64,000 nt of DNA, taken from assembly GCA_009823505.1 (NCBI GenBank), contig VZQC01004530.1, forward strand, positions 1,747,038-1,811,037. The letters are read 5' to 3'. A program made the translations under genes and the position numbers. Numbering within the stretch: the stretch's first letter is position 1; the number at the start of each line of letters is the position of its first letter. Positions 49,069-60,399 of the stretch are shown here, in pieces. The notes under the pieces are model-generated. The model searched no databases. It was not told the origin of the DNA and worked only from the letters and a program-made list of their open reading frames with translations. Source of the DNA: Rhizomys pruinosus (taxonomy: Eukaryota > Chordata > Mammalia > Rodentia > Spalacidae).

Positions 49069-49555
49069 TTTTGGAAATTCTGCTATGAAGTTGAGTAAAA
49101 ATTTAAAGAGGAAAAATCAAGTTGCTTCAGAAAAACTTGTGAAGAAACAAAACAATGGTTAAACCAAGAGCTTTGGCATCCTCCACACAGAGCAGCAGAG
49201 ATGGTAACGTGTATCCAAGTAGGAAATGAGGTGTGTCAATGTTCATGTCTCTGATACTAGAGAATATTGGTTGGGCCCAGAAGATTAAATGAAACCATGA
49301 AGGAAAGTTCTTTCTTTAAATCTGGAACACTGGCACAATGAATCTGTTGACATCTGAAGGAACAGATTTCTGACACTGATGTAGTAAGAAAGCCATCAAA
49401 ACCCCTAATATTTTGCTTCTTTTAATTTGCCTTTTTATACTGGCTATTGTTTCCTGAGAAAGAAATAATGAAGGTAAATCCATTAATAGTAAACAAACAT
49501 ATAAATAAACCCTAAGAATACATTTATCTAAGAAAGTGAAAGATCATTACAATTT
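49069..49555. other. Unassigned sequence in the spacer of the large inverted repeat
   Basis: About 490 bases without a satellite unit, SINE, coding domain or RNA gene that I recognise. It starts with a T-run corresponding to the A-run at the other arm boundary. Confidence 0.4.
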
Positions 49556-49800
49556 GGGGGGGGTTGGCTGTGAAGTGTCTCAGAAAGTACTTGTTCTACA
49601 GTCCTGAAGACCTGAGTTTGAAATCTTACAACTCTCATATCCATGCACGGCTGCATGTTCCTTTAACCACAACACTGAGGGAGCAGAGGCAGGCAGATTT
49701 CCAGAATTTGCTGGGCAGCCAGGCTAGCAGAAACGGCCAGCTTGTGGTTCAGTGGGAGACCCTGTCTCTAGGCAAAAAGACAGAGCAACAGAAAAAGTCA
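49556..49800 (+). mobile_element. B4-type SINE
   Basis: ID-like first half (GTTGGCTGTGAAGTGTCTCA) and B1-like second half (GGGAGCAGAGGCAGGCAGAT, then GAGACCCTGTCTC). The overlapping 95-codon frame is its translation. CA-rich sequence follows to about 49930. Confidence 0.72.
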
Positions 49801-49930
49801 TCCTATGTCCTACTTTGGTTTCTACATATCCAGGCATGTGAATCTACATAGTCACATGCATTCACCACACACATATACTGCACATGTGCATGGCACACAT
49901 ATGCACCTATGCATATACACACACATACAC

Positions 49931-50309
49931 AGTTGCAGGAAAGTTGAGGCAAGAAAGACACTGGGAAAGTTCAAGAAACAGGTTTAATTTAAGATATAAC
50001 ATGGTTAAAATCAGGACCCTAAAGAGAGAAATTTTATGTAGTAAATAGTGGGGTTACAACATAGGCAAATTAAATATTTTTATAAGAAAATGTTATTAAA
50101 AAGCAAGTGATTGTCTAGTTCTTTGGGGGGAAAAGCTATGAGAAGTAACTGAGACAAACAAATTTGGAAGTTGGGTTCTAGCTGTTCTGTTCAGTGTTCT
50201 AACCACAAACTTGTCAGTTGTACTTTGCTGACAGAGACAGAGGAAGAAAAAAATCCCCATTTTCCTCAATTTTCCACATTTTTATAAAACACTCAGGCTC
50301 TACATGAAC
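49931..50309. other. Unassigned sequence
   Basis: AT-rich sequence between the CA-rich tail of the B4 and a CA microsatellite. No feature is recognised. Confidence 0.35.
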
Positions 50310-50319
50310 ATATGGTCCC

Positions 50320-50400
50320 ATACATACACTCACACAGACACAGACACAGACACACAGACACAAAACACCACACACACACACACACACACACAACACACAA
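50320..50400 (+). repeat. CA/CAGA microsatellite
   Basis: CACAGACA repeats pass into a pure CA run at about 50371-50392. The cysteine/valine-rich minus-strand frame here is a repeat artefact. Confidence 0.9.
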
Positions 50401-50439
50401 TGAAAATTACAAAAAACACTGAAGAGAATAGAACATATT

Positions 50440-50600
50440 AGTAGATATTCACGAACTGAATAAATTCATACTTTAAATGTTCATACTACCAAAGTGCTCT
50501 ATAGATTCATTCCATTCCCCAGCAATAACCAGTGACATTCTTCATTGAACTAGGAAGCAGTCCTAAAATTCATGTGGAACATATTTGTATACCAATTTCC
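50440..50600 (+). mobile_element. Old L1 ORF2 fragment
   Basis: Sequence around TACCAAAGTGCTCTATAGAT and TCCTAAAATTCATGTGGAAC matches the part of L1 ORF2 after the reverse transcriptase. Short and out of context, upstream of the next L1. Confidence 0.65.
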
Positions 50601-50619
50601 ACCAAATTAAAAATTATTC

Positions 50620-51181
50620 TCCTTGAGAACCTGAGCTTGGTTCTGGCTCTCGACTCGGGTGGCTGAATCAGCGTAGAGGGCTGTGTGTCTGGACTCCCGG
50701 TCCGGACCTGTTGAGGAACACTTGGACCGTCCGAACACGGCTCTAGCCAGGCTAAGGCTTAGGGGTCAAGAGTGAACTTTTGTGGTTTGGACAAGCTGAT
50801 TTCTGGTGGTGGCGAGGGCCAGGGTGGCTGGAGGGGCCTAGGTTCGGGGCCTCAGCCCGCCGGGACGCCCTTCCCCCCTCACAGCCGGAAGCAGACCTGA
50901 GCTTGCCTCTGGCTGGCTCAGGTGCCGCCCGGGCGCGTGCTAAGCCAGGCATATCCCCGCGCCCGCCAACAATTGGATTTGCGGAAGAGAGAAGAGAGAG
51001 TATCAGTGGATTGGATTAGGAGAAATCTCAGAAGAGGGGGGGGAGAGTGACTTAGACTTTCAATATCCAATCTACAAAAAAAAGTGCATGCAGCCTTGAA
51101 AACTAGACAAGTCAACACTCATAAACGAAGGAGGGGGCGAGGAGGGGGGAGAGGAAGAGCACAAAAAAGGCCAAAAACAGG
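50620..51181 (+). promoter_or_regulatory. L1 5' UTR (internal promoter)
   Basis: The only CpG-rich stretch of the window (about 50640-50970), in the right position and sense before ORF1. It would hold the RNA polymerase II promoter of L1. A 79-codon plus-strand frame and a 66-codon minus-strand frame here are composition effects. Confidence 0.75.
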
Positions 51182-52440
51182 ATGGGTAAGCAAAAACAAA
51201 AAAAGCTTTTCACCTTTCAACACACTGAAAAGGCAATTGTGATTTGAATCACAACCCGGACCTCCACATTGCCAGGGACCACAACGAGGGCCCACATGGG
51301 AAAGGTGCAGGGATAATGCCCACCAAGCTCTACCCCCCCCTGTCGGAGATCGCTATATGCTGGGAATCCACGCTTCGGAGGTGTGGACCCCATAGAAACA
51401 GACCTTAGAGGAATAATTGCAGCACGCTATGCAAGAAATTAAAGAGCATAAGGAAGAATTCAGAGAACTAAAGGGGGAGAATGACAAACTCCGAAAGAAC
51501 TAGAGAGAGCGAAAAAAACAAACACCTTAAGGAAAAAGAAACACTGAAAAAGGAAAGCAAACCCATGAAGTTAAGGAGCACGAAGAAGGATGAGAAAAAC
51601 TCAAAAAAGAAAATGATCTATTAAAGAAATCACAGGATGAAAATTGAAAAAAGGCACTAGAACACTCCGTCCAATCAAGAAGAAAGGGATGGAAAAAGCC
51701 TTAGAAATAGCATGGAGGAAGCTGAGCAACGAATATCAGATCTGGAAGACCACACGGAGCAACTAAAAAAAACTCAAATAAAGATTATGAAAAATTTAAA
51801 AAACTACCACAAAAAGTGGAACAACCAGGAATATGGGACACTATGAAAGACAAACCTCCACATCATAGGAATAGAGGAAGGGGAAAGAATCTCAAGAGAA
51901 TATATTGAGATATCTTTCAACACAAATCATATCTTGATGAAAACTTCCCCCAAACTAAAAATAGACCAACCCATTCAAATACAAGCAGCACATAGAAACT
52001 CCAAATAGACAAGATCAACAAAGCAACTCCCCACACCATATCATAGTCAAAGTGCTAGATGCCCAAAAAAACAAAGATCAAAATTCTGAAGGGCCACGCG
52101 AGCCAAACAACAAGTCACCTACAAAGGGAAACCCACCAGAATCACAAATGACTCTCGCCGCAAACCAGGGAAAGCAAGAAGAACATGAGCAAAAGCATTC
52201 CCAGTGTTAACAGACTATGGATGCCAACCCAACACAGACAACATACTCTACCCAGCAAAAAATGTCAATCGACACACTTGAAGGCGAGCGAAAAATCTTC
52301 CATGAAATAGAACTTGATAGCATACATTTCCGGTAAACCAACTCTTCAGAAAATTCTTGAAGTAATTCAAAGGGCTGAAGAGAAGAGCAACTATCCTCAA
52401 GCACCTAGGGGAAGAAACTAATAAACTACATTAATCATAG
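51182..52440 (+). pseudogene. ORF1: L1 ORF1 remnant
   Basis: ATG at 51182 is the likely start. A lysine/glutamate-rich region (51400-51800) matches the ORF1 coiled coil, followed by an RNA-binding region with segments around 51820-52100 and a C-terminal part to about 52400. Stops and shifts occur within the first 30 codons and throughout. Intact ORF1p is an RNA-binding trimer that packages L1 RNA; this copy cannot make it. A 65-codon minus-strand frame at 52207 is a shadow. Confidence 0.75.
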
Positions 52441-53672
52441 GCGCTGCACAAGAGATAAAAGTCCAAAGATAATAAGGTGAAAGGAAAACACATCCATCTT
52501 TCAATTATTAACCTTAAATATTACTGCGCTGAACTCCCCAATCAAAGGCACAGACTGGAGACTGGATTAGGAAAACACAAATCCATCTATATGCTGTCTA
52601 CAAGAAACCCACCTCAATTTCACGGTACAGGCACCAACTTAAAGTGACGGGATGGAAGAAAATATTCCAAGCAAATGGTACCAAAAAAGAAGCAGGAGTT
52701 GCTATTCTAGTATCAGATAAATAGACTTCAAACTAAAAAGAAATTCAAAAAGAGACAAAGATGGCCACTATATCCTTATCAAAGGAACAATTGACGATGA
52801 AGACCTCACAATCATGAATTATATGCACCAAACTCTGATGCACCAACTTTTTAAAGAAAACTCTTCAGGACTTCAAGGCTCAACTTAACCCCAGCACCCA
52901 GTAATAGTTAGGGACTTTAATACCCCCACTAAGTCATTTAGACAGATCAAATAGGACAAAGTATAAACAGAAAAACATCTGCAAACTGACCTGATACACA
53001 ACTTAAGCACCAACGATTTCCTCACAGAGCATCTATGAATATTTCCCCAAAACTCCAGCGAATACACCTTTTATTCAGCACCCCATGGAACCATTCTCCA
53101 AAATAGACCATATTATACTGGGACACAGGGAAAACAAACTCAAACATACCCAAAAAAGATTTTTGACATTTAATTTTCCTTCATTATCAGACCACGTTGC
53201 AATAAAGCTCAATATCAATACCAGGATCAGCCCTTATCCCGTACAAGAACACCGGAGACCTTTCAAACAACACTTACGTGAATAATGAATGGGTCAGGGA
53301 TGAAAGAAAGAAAGAAAATAAACCCCTCCTGGAACTTATGACAATTGGTAATACCACACAGCAAAACCCTATATGGGGGGACACTTTACGGCATCGTCCT
53401 AAGAGGGAAGTTTATACTCTAAGTGCCTACATAATATAAAACAGAAAGAGCACAAGTTGAATGATCTAACATTAAGAGTTAAGTACTGAGCGGGACAACA
53501 AATGAAACCCTAAATTCATCAGACCCAGAAGAAATACAAAAATCAGATCGAAAATCAATTGAAATAGTAAACAAAAAACCATACAAAAATCAATCAATAA
53601 AATGTTGGTTCTTTGAGAGAATAAATTAGATAGACAGACCTCTAGCCCAAAAAAGTTAACCAAAAGAAAAAG

Positions 53673-53766
<94 letters not shown>
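53673..53766 (+). repeat. Poly(A) run of 94 bases inside L1 ORF2
   Basis: A pure A-run between a KKEK-coding segment and LYSTKFENL-like coding sequence. It stands where L1 normally has about a hundred bases of A-rich coding sequence. It is not a retroposon tail, since ORF2 continues on both sides. Confidence 0.85.
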
Positions 53767-53768
<2 letters not shown>

Positions 53769-54918
53769 TATATTCTACTAAATTTGAAAACCTAGAAGGA
53801 ATGGACAAATATCTGAAATACTGGGAAACCACCAAAGCTCAACCAAGAGAGATCGAAAGCTTAAACAGTCCAATAATAAATATGAGGAAATTGATGAGGT
53901 AATAAGCAGCCTCCGAAACAAACAATGCCCAGGCCAGATGGTTCCACAGCAGAATACTATAAAAATATTTCACAAAAAAGACCTACAACCATTGCTACTC
54001 ACACAGTTTAGAAAGATCCAAATTGGAGGGAGTTCTCCCAGATTCCTTCTATGACGCCAGCCTCGCCACTATTACCAAAACCAGTCAAAAATGCAACCAA
54101 AAAGGAGAAACTATAGACCCAGCTCCCTAAAAATGAACACAGATGCCAAAATTTCAAACAGGGGATACTGGCAATCTGCATACAGACACACATCATGAAG
54201 ATCATCCATCTGACCAAGTTGGGATTTATACCAGAGATTGCAGGGGATGGTTCAAACATACGAAAATCAATCAAACACATAAAGCATATAAATGGATGGA
54301 CTGAAAGTCAAAAACCCACACCATCATCTCAACTTGATGCAGAAAAAGAAAGCCTTTGACAAAATTAAACATCCCTACATGTTTAAAGTTCCTGGCAAGA
54401 CTTGGATTGGAGGGAATCATTCCTTAAGAATCAAAGCCATATACAGGAAACCCCCAGCCACTATCATCCTAAATGGGGAAACGGCAGCGGCATTCCCTTT
54501 AAGGTAGGAACTTGGCAAGATTGCCCCCTGTCACCACTTTAAAGGTAGGCTGTCCCTGTCACCACTTCTCTTCCATATAGTGCTTGATGAAACCCTTGCT
54601 TAGGGCAATAAGGCAAGAAAGGAAAATTACCGGAGTTCTAATAGGAAAAGCGGAAGTCAAGCTATCACTATCCTCTGATGATATGATTGTTTAAAAACTC
54701 CACCAGAAAAAAAAAAAAAAAACTCCTAGAAATGATAAAGATTTTCAGTACAAAGTGGCAGGATTACAAAATAAATCTAGAAAAAATCAGTTTAGCCGAT
54801 TTTACACCAACAATAAGCAACTGACTAAGGACACAAGGGAGACCTTCCCACTTAACAATAGCCTCTAAAACAATAAAATACTAGGACCAAACCTAACCAA
54901 ACACACCAAAAACCTCTA

Positions 54919-54919
<1 letters not shown>

Positions 54920-54966
<47 letters not shown>
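54920..54966 (+). repeat. Poly(A) run of 47 bases inside L1 ORF2
   Basis: Lies between AAAAACCTCTAC and GACATCAGAAGATGG, again replacing an A-rich ORF2 segment. Confidence 0.85.
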
Positions 54967-54968
<2 letters not shown>

Positions 54969-55929
54969 CATCAGAAGATGGACAAACCTCCATGCTCATG
55001 GACTAAAAAAATTAATATAGTAAAAAAAAAAAAAAAACATAGTAAAAATGTCCATTTTACCTAAACTCATATAAAGATTTAATGCAATACCAATCAACAT
55101 CCCCAAGAGCTTCTTCACACCCTTGGAAAAAAAAAATCCTCAATTCACTTTGGAAAAACAGACCCCGAATAGCCAGAGCAACCCTGAGCAAAAGGAGGCA
55201 TACAGGGGGGGACCTCTATACCAGATTTAAAACTATACTACAGGGCTGTAGTTATAAACACAGCTTGGTACTGGCACCAAAAACAGATCAGTTGACCAAT
55301 GGACTAAAAATGAAGATCCAAACCCGAGCCTATTACAACTTCAAGCCCACCTCAGTATTGATTTGATAAGGAGGCCAAGAAAACACATGAGAGGAAAGAC
55401 AGCATCTTCAACAAGTGGTGTTGGCACAAATGGATCACCACTGCAGAAGAATGAAGATAAACCCCTACCTCTCAACCTTGCACAAAAGTTCAATTAAAGA
55501 TGGATTACAAGACTCAACGTTGAACCCCAACAATCTGGATTTGTAAGTGAATAGAAGAAAAACTTGGCAGCAGACCATAAGACATAGGTGTGGGAAAAGA
55601 CTTCCTGAATCAGACAAGAGCTGCACAAGACAATAGCTCGACAATTGACAACTGGGAAATGGGACCCTCATTAACTCAAAAGTTCTGTTTACATCAAAAA
55701 GAAACACGAAACAAAGGAAAACACCTCAAGGAAGTTAAAGAGAAATTTACCCCACTGAGTGGGAAAAAACCTTTACTTCAGATACCTCTGACAAAGCATT
55801 AATTTCCCCGAATATACAAATACTGAAAAAACACAAAGAAAAAAGAAAACCAAAGAATGACTCCCTAGATGGAGTAAAGATGGAGTAAAGAGTTGAATAG
55901 AGACTTCACAGAGGCGGAGCTAGAGAGAT

Positions 55930-57120
55930 GGCTGAGAAGCCATCTTACAAACTAGACATGGGAAACTGTGGAAGGGATTACTCTCGGTTCAGAACCAAAT
56001 ATAATACTAACGTCCTAGGGCTATGCACTCAGGCAAAATATATTAATACAGGGGAGCTTGACATCAGCAATGGATTGTTTCTACCAGGTGGATGTTGGCC
56101 AGGGGATCCCAGGGCCCCACAAAAGGTAAGGGCTCCTTGCCTCTAAGTTGGGATACCCACAGGAGGAGCCGGCGATAAAGCCCTGCTGCCGAAGACCTGA
56201 AGATTTAAAACATGGGAGGTATGTATTGAGACCACACATTGGCAACGGTACAGATGGCCTCTGGAAAACCAGAGAGTGTCACCAAAGGACACTAAACCCA
56301 ATTACAAGCCAAATATGGCGTCTCCTTGATTCAAGTAAGACTCCACCGTCAGGACCAGATACACCTCACCTGCATGGACCCTACTGTCAGAGAGGGCAGC
56401 CATGTGCCTGTATATCCCACTCTAATTGGCTATTGCTCTCTCCTTGGAGGAATACCCATGGCTGATGCCACAAGCTTACATCCTCTACAGGTTCGATGTT
56501 ATAAGCCACAGCGTATAAGCCACAGTAAGACACTTTCATATTTAACAGGGGGAAAATTGTAATTCATGGATTACCTATCCAACCATGTGTCTATGCTAAA
56601 GTAACCCTCCATAACAGATTAGTGCTGCTAATACCTATATATCTATTGCTTGTTCTCATTAGTAGGATGAAAGTTATTCTGGACAAACTGTCAGCCCATG
56701 AAAGGAAACAGCCAGAACAGATGAAGAAGTCCAAGACAACACAGCTCCAGAGAACGAGTGGACTGTTTCTTCTCATCCACCTTTAGCCCCTTCTTAAGCC
56801 TAAGGAACAATCTGCCGAAGATGGGGGCGTGGTTAATTTAGAAGTAAGGGCCTGCGATGGGGTGACTGGTTGTGAGAAACTACAGCAATGTTAGTCTGGA
56901 CACTCATTTGATTCAAACTTGCTTTAAACAAACAACCTGTCCCCCCCCAATTGTCTGGTGGGGTGAAGGTGTTTGGTCCCCCCCCGGCCCTCGCCAGCCT
57001 CCCTACGGTTTTCTGCCCCCCCATGACACCAGGATGATCTGTACCTCCCTGGCATTTCCACCCCCTCCCCCCCCCCCTAACCCTCCCTCACAAAATGACC
57101 AAAAAACCAAACCAAAAAAA
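55930..57120 (+). mobile_element. L1 3' UTR, full but with an aberrant end
   Basis: The 56395-56930 part matches the 3' UTR copies at 19664-20170 and 21594-21797. From about 56940 it departs: where the others have a G-rich purine tract it has C-runs (TGTCCCCCCCC, CCCCTCCCCC). It ends with an A-run at 57112-57122. Confidence 0.8.
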
Positions 57121-58732
57121 AAATAGATATGATGCCATAGTAGGTATGAAGTCATATTACAGATGAGGTCACACTAGGGCTGAGGTCAGAGTAGGTATTA
57201 GTAACAAGGATGGCTAGGGTCACTGTAAAGATATGGTCATAGTGGGGATGACATAACATTAAGCATGAGGACACAGTAGATGTCAGGTCGCAGTAGGGAT
57301 GAGTTCAGAACAGGGATGAGGTCAAGTTAGGAATGAGTAAATACCATGGATGTGGTAAGAGTAGGGATGAGTTTACAATACAGAAGAGGTCACAATAGGG
57401 AAGAGGTAATTGTAGAAATGAGATCAGATTAAAGTGGTGTCACAGTAGGCATGAGTTCATATTTGATACGAGGACACAGTATGGGTGAGGTTGTTGTAGG
57501 AATGAGGTCACAGTAAGCATGATGTAAGAGTAAGGATGATGTCAGAGTGAGAATGAGGCAATATTAGATATGAAGTCACAGTAGGGAAGATGTCCTGAGG
57601 GGAAAATGTCACAGTAAATATGATGTCACAATAAGGATGATGTCACAGGAGGAATGAGGTCATATTACACATGAGGTCACAATTGGTATGATGTGAGTAA
57701 AAGAATAAGATCACAATAAACATGATGTCACAATATGGATGATGTCACAGTGGAAGGATGAAGACATAATAGGATTGAAGTTACACTAGGGATGAGTTCT
57801 CATGACAGATGAAGCCATAATAGAGATGAGGTCACAGTAGCGATGAGATTACTGAAAGTATGAGTTCATTATAGGAATTAGGTCACATTAAGTATGATGT
57901 CATAAGAATGATGCACAATAGGAATGAGGTCATATTAGATATGACATAACATTAGGTATGATGTCATGGTAGGTATAAGGTTATAGTAAAATATCACAAT
58001 AATGATAATGTCACAGTAAGAATGAGATCATGTTAGATATGTGGTCAGATCAGGGATGAGATCATTGTAGGAATGAGGTCACAGTGCAGCTGATATCACA
58101 GTAGGAATGAGGTCATATTAGATATGAGGTCACAGTAGGTATAAGTTCATTGTAGGAATGAGGTCATAGTAAGTATGATGTCACATTAGGAATGAGGTTA
58201 CAGGAGGGATAACATCACAGTGGGGATTACATAACATTAGTGATGAGGTCACAGTAAAAGTCAGTCCACAGTAGGGATGAGTTAAGAACACTGATGATGT
58301 CACAGTAGGGATGAAGTCACTGTAATTATGAGTTAATACTGTGGATGTGGGCACAATAGGAAAGAGGTAACAATAGAGATGACTTCACAGTAGGGATGAG
58401 TTTATTGCAGGAATGAGGTCAGAGTAAGGATGATGTCAGTCACATTAGGAATGAGGTCACAGGAGGGATATGGTCACAGTGGGGATGGCATAACATTAGT
58501 TATTACTTCACATTATGGGTCATGTCCTAGTAGTGGTGAGTTCAGAACAGGGGCGAGGTCACAGTAGGGATGAAGTCTCTGTAGGGATGAGTTGACACAG
58601 TAGATGATATCACAATAGGGATGAGGTCACAGTATGGATAAGGACACAGTAGGGTTGAGGTCACACTAGGGATGAGTTCTCACTACAGATGAAGTCACAG
58701 AGAGATGAGGTCACATTAGGGATGAGGTCAGA
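57121..58732 (+). repeat. 17-bp minisatellite, right-arm block
   Basis: GAGGTCA-sense units mirroring 47479-49068, cleaner than the left-arm version. It starts directly at the L1 A-run. Confidence 0.88.
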
Positions 58733-58734
58733 CA

Positions 58735-59391
58735 ATGGAGAAGTGAATTCATGGAGAAATAAGTATATGGACAACTCAGGCCATGGAGAACTCTGTGCAT
58801 GGAGACCAACACTCATAATAGTAATCAATCATTCCTGAAATAATTTCCAAGGAGAAATCAATCTAAGGAGAACTCAATTCATAGAGAACTCAGACTGTGG
58901 AGACCACAGCTAATGGAGAACTCAGTCCATTGAAAAGTCAGGCCTGGAGCCATTCATTCATGGAGACGGAGGAGCCATTCATTCATAGAGACATGAGGCC
59001 ATAGAGAAATCAATTCCTAGAGAAGTAAGTCTATAGATTCCTGCAGGGTCATGGAGACATAAGGCCCTGGAGAAATTGAGTCATGAGAAGTCAGTTCAGG
59101 GAGAACACAGACCATGGAAAATTTAGTTCACGGAGACATCAGTCCAGGGAGGAAATCAGGCCAGATGGACCTAGGGCCATGGAGAAGTCAGACCATGGAG
59201 CTGTCAGTCTGTGGAGACATCAGTCCATGAAGAACTGAGTCCTTGGAGATCTCAGTCCATAGAAAAGACAACCCATGGAAAAATCAGACCATGGAGAACA
59301 CAGGTTCATGGAGACCAGAGGCCATCATGAACTCATCATGCAGAAATGAGTCCATGGAGAATTCTGTTTCTTGGAGACGTCAGTCCATGTA
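58735..59391 (-). repeat. 16-bp minisatellite, right arm
   Basis: Units such as ATGGAGAACTCAGTCC, mirror of 46822-47478. The 17-bp to 16-bp switch occurs at about 58733. Confidence 0.88.
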
Positions 59392-59636
59392 TGTGGGAAA
59401 ATTTAGTTAAGATGGGTAGCATTCTAAACCAATAGGATCTCCCTGGCCACACCAATGGGTTGGGATTTATGACAAAAGGGTTTAGGATTTGGCCCTGGGA
59501 GTTGACTCATGCTGTCTATATAACCAGACATTTTGGAATAAAACTCTCTCTGTATTTGGACCTTAAAATGCATCATTGTGGTGTGCTTTCCTGCACGTTT
59601 TCCACATGGAACGTCCTGGGATTAAATGGGCCCACA
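59392..59636 (+). mobile_element. Short solo LTR (mirror copy)
   Basis: 245 bp, TGTGGGAAAATTT to GGGCCCACA. TCTATATAACC near 59516 and GGAATAAAAC near 59538 are the TATA and poly(A) signals. The 61-codon frame at 59460 is unlikely to be coding. Confidence 0.75.
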
Positions 59637-59639
59637 CAC

Positions 59640-59803
59640 ACATAGAGAATTAAGAGAATGGAGAACTCAATCCATAGGGAAATCTGTCCATTGAGAATTT
59701 GGATCCATGGGGACCTCAGGCCATGGAGAAAACTGTACAGGGAAAATTTGGGACCATGTGGAACTCAGGCCATGGAGAACTCAGTCCATGAAGACATCTA
59801 GTA
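59640..59803 (-). repeat. 16-bp minisatellite segment
   Basis: Mirror of 46393-46584, between the solo LTR and the provirus target duplication (ATGGAA at 59804-59809). Confidence 0.85.
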
Positions 59804-59809
59804 ATGGAA

Positions 59810-60378
59810 TGTCATTGTTCAAAGTCTTTCAGACACTCCACATGCTGTTCTTCACTTCTTGGCCTGAGTCCAGGATGGTCTCCTGGCTGCAGGTGGACAG
59901 TCTCTAGGCTTCACTCTTACAAGAAGAGGGGAAGAAAAACTGCAGGAGATCACCCGTGGAAAATGTGCAGACTCACACACAGCACAGAGAGCTGGGAGGA
60001 TAGTAACTCCATTTATTTTCTGTCAGTGAGATCTATATATTGAAGGCTACAGTGCTCTGGGGAAGGAAGTGGGGGGCAGGCGGAAGGGAGGGGTGAGCCA
60101 CCTTGGCACTAATCGGGGGGCTGCAGAGCTCCTGTTTGTGCACCAGGTAACTAGAGCTGTGACATTTTTCTCAGTGCCTCAAGGGAGGGGGACATCCAGT
60201 CCTGGAAATTTGCAGATATAGGGTGAAGCAAGAAACATTGTAATATCCTTAACCATCTTGCTACAGATAACTCACAGAGGCAACTGAATGTCCACAGAGA
60301 TATCAGATAACCGGAGATCTTCCACAGCAGGTCTTACAAGTTCTTGCCTCAAGCCACATACAAAGTTTTATTCCTACA
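59810..60378 (-). mobile_element. 3' LTR of provirus B
   Basis: 569 bp. On the minus strand TGTAGGAATAAAACT to ATGACA. TATATAG and AATAAA lie near 60035 and 60012 on the complement. Confidence 0.87.
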
Positions 60379-60395
60379 ACCCCTCCTTTGTTTTT
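60379..60395 (-). promoter_or_regulatory. Polypurine tract, provirus B
   Basis: Complement AAAAACAAAGGAGGGGT, immediately upstream of the 3' LTR. Confidence 0.87.
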
Positions 60396-60399
60396 AAAT

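Larger units (their letters stand above)
42117..49075 (+). repeat. Left arm of a large inverted repeat (at least 6.9 kb)
   Basis: Reverse complement of 57121-64000: base 42117 pairs with 64000 and the arm ends at about 49075 opposite 57121. It contains, in order, 16-bp array, provirus, 16-bp array, solo LTR, 16-bp array and 17-bp array. The true outer limit lies beyond the window for the right arm, so the arm may begin earlier than 42117. Confidence 0.92.
52445..55930 (+). pseudogene. ORF2: L1 ORF2 remnant (endonuclease and reverse transcriptase)
   Basis: Endonuclease start near 52500 (LNITALNSPIK), EN motifs to about 53250 (FSKIDHIILGHR at 53090), then the reverse transcriptase with pieces at 53790-53900 (FENLEGMDKYLKYWE), 54292-54507 (KKKAFDKIKHPYMF) and 55082-55366 ([11 protein letters not shown]). 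Intact ORF2p, about 1,280 residues, nicks the target and copies L1 RNA. Here A-runs at 53673-53766 and 54920-54966 and dozens of indels destroy it. Confidence 0.85.
50620..57120 (+). mobile_element. Near full-length L1, heavily frameshifted
   Basis: About 6.5 kb: a CpG-rich 5' UTR (50620-51181), ORF1 (about 51182-52440), ORF2 (about 52445-55930) and 3' UTR (55930-57120) with an A-rich end. Frame breaks are frequent, and two long A-runs replace A-rich coding segments. The 3' UTR end is atypical: C-rich at 56940-57090. It fills most of the spacer of the large inverted repeat and touches its right arm. Confidence 0.9.

Noticed and set aside
50214..50396. Cysteine/valine-rich 60-codon minus-strand frame
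   Set aside because: Translation of a CA microsatellite.
50752..51118. Overlapping frames on both strands in GC-rich DNA as a host gene promoter and exon
   Set aside because: Position and downstream ORF1/ORF2 sequence identify it as an L1 5' UTR.
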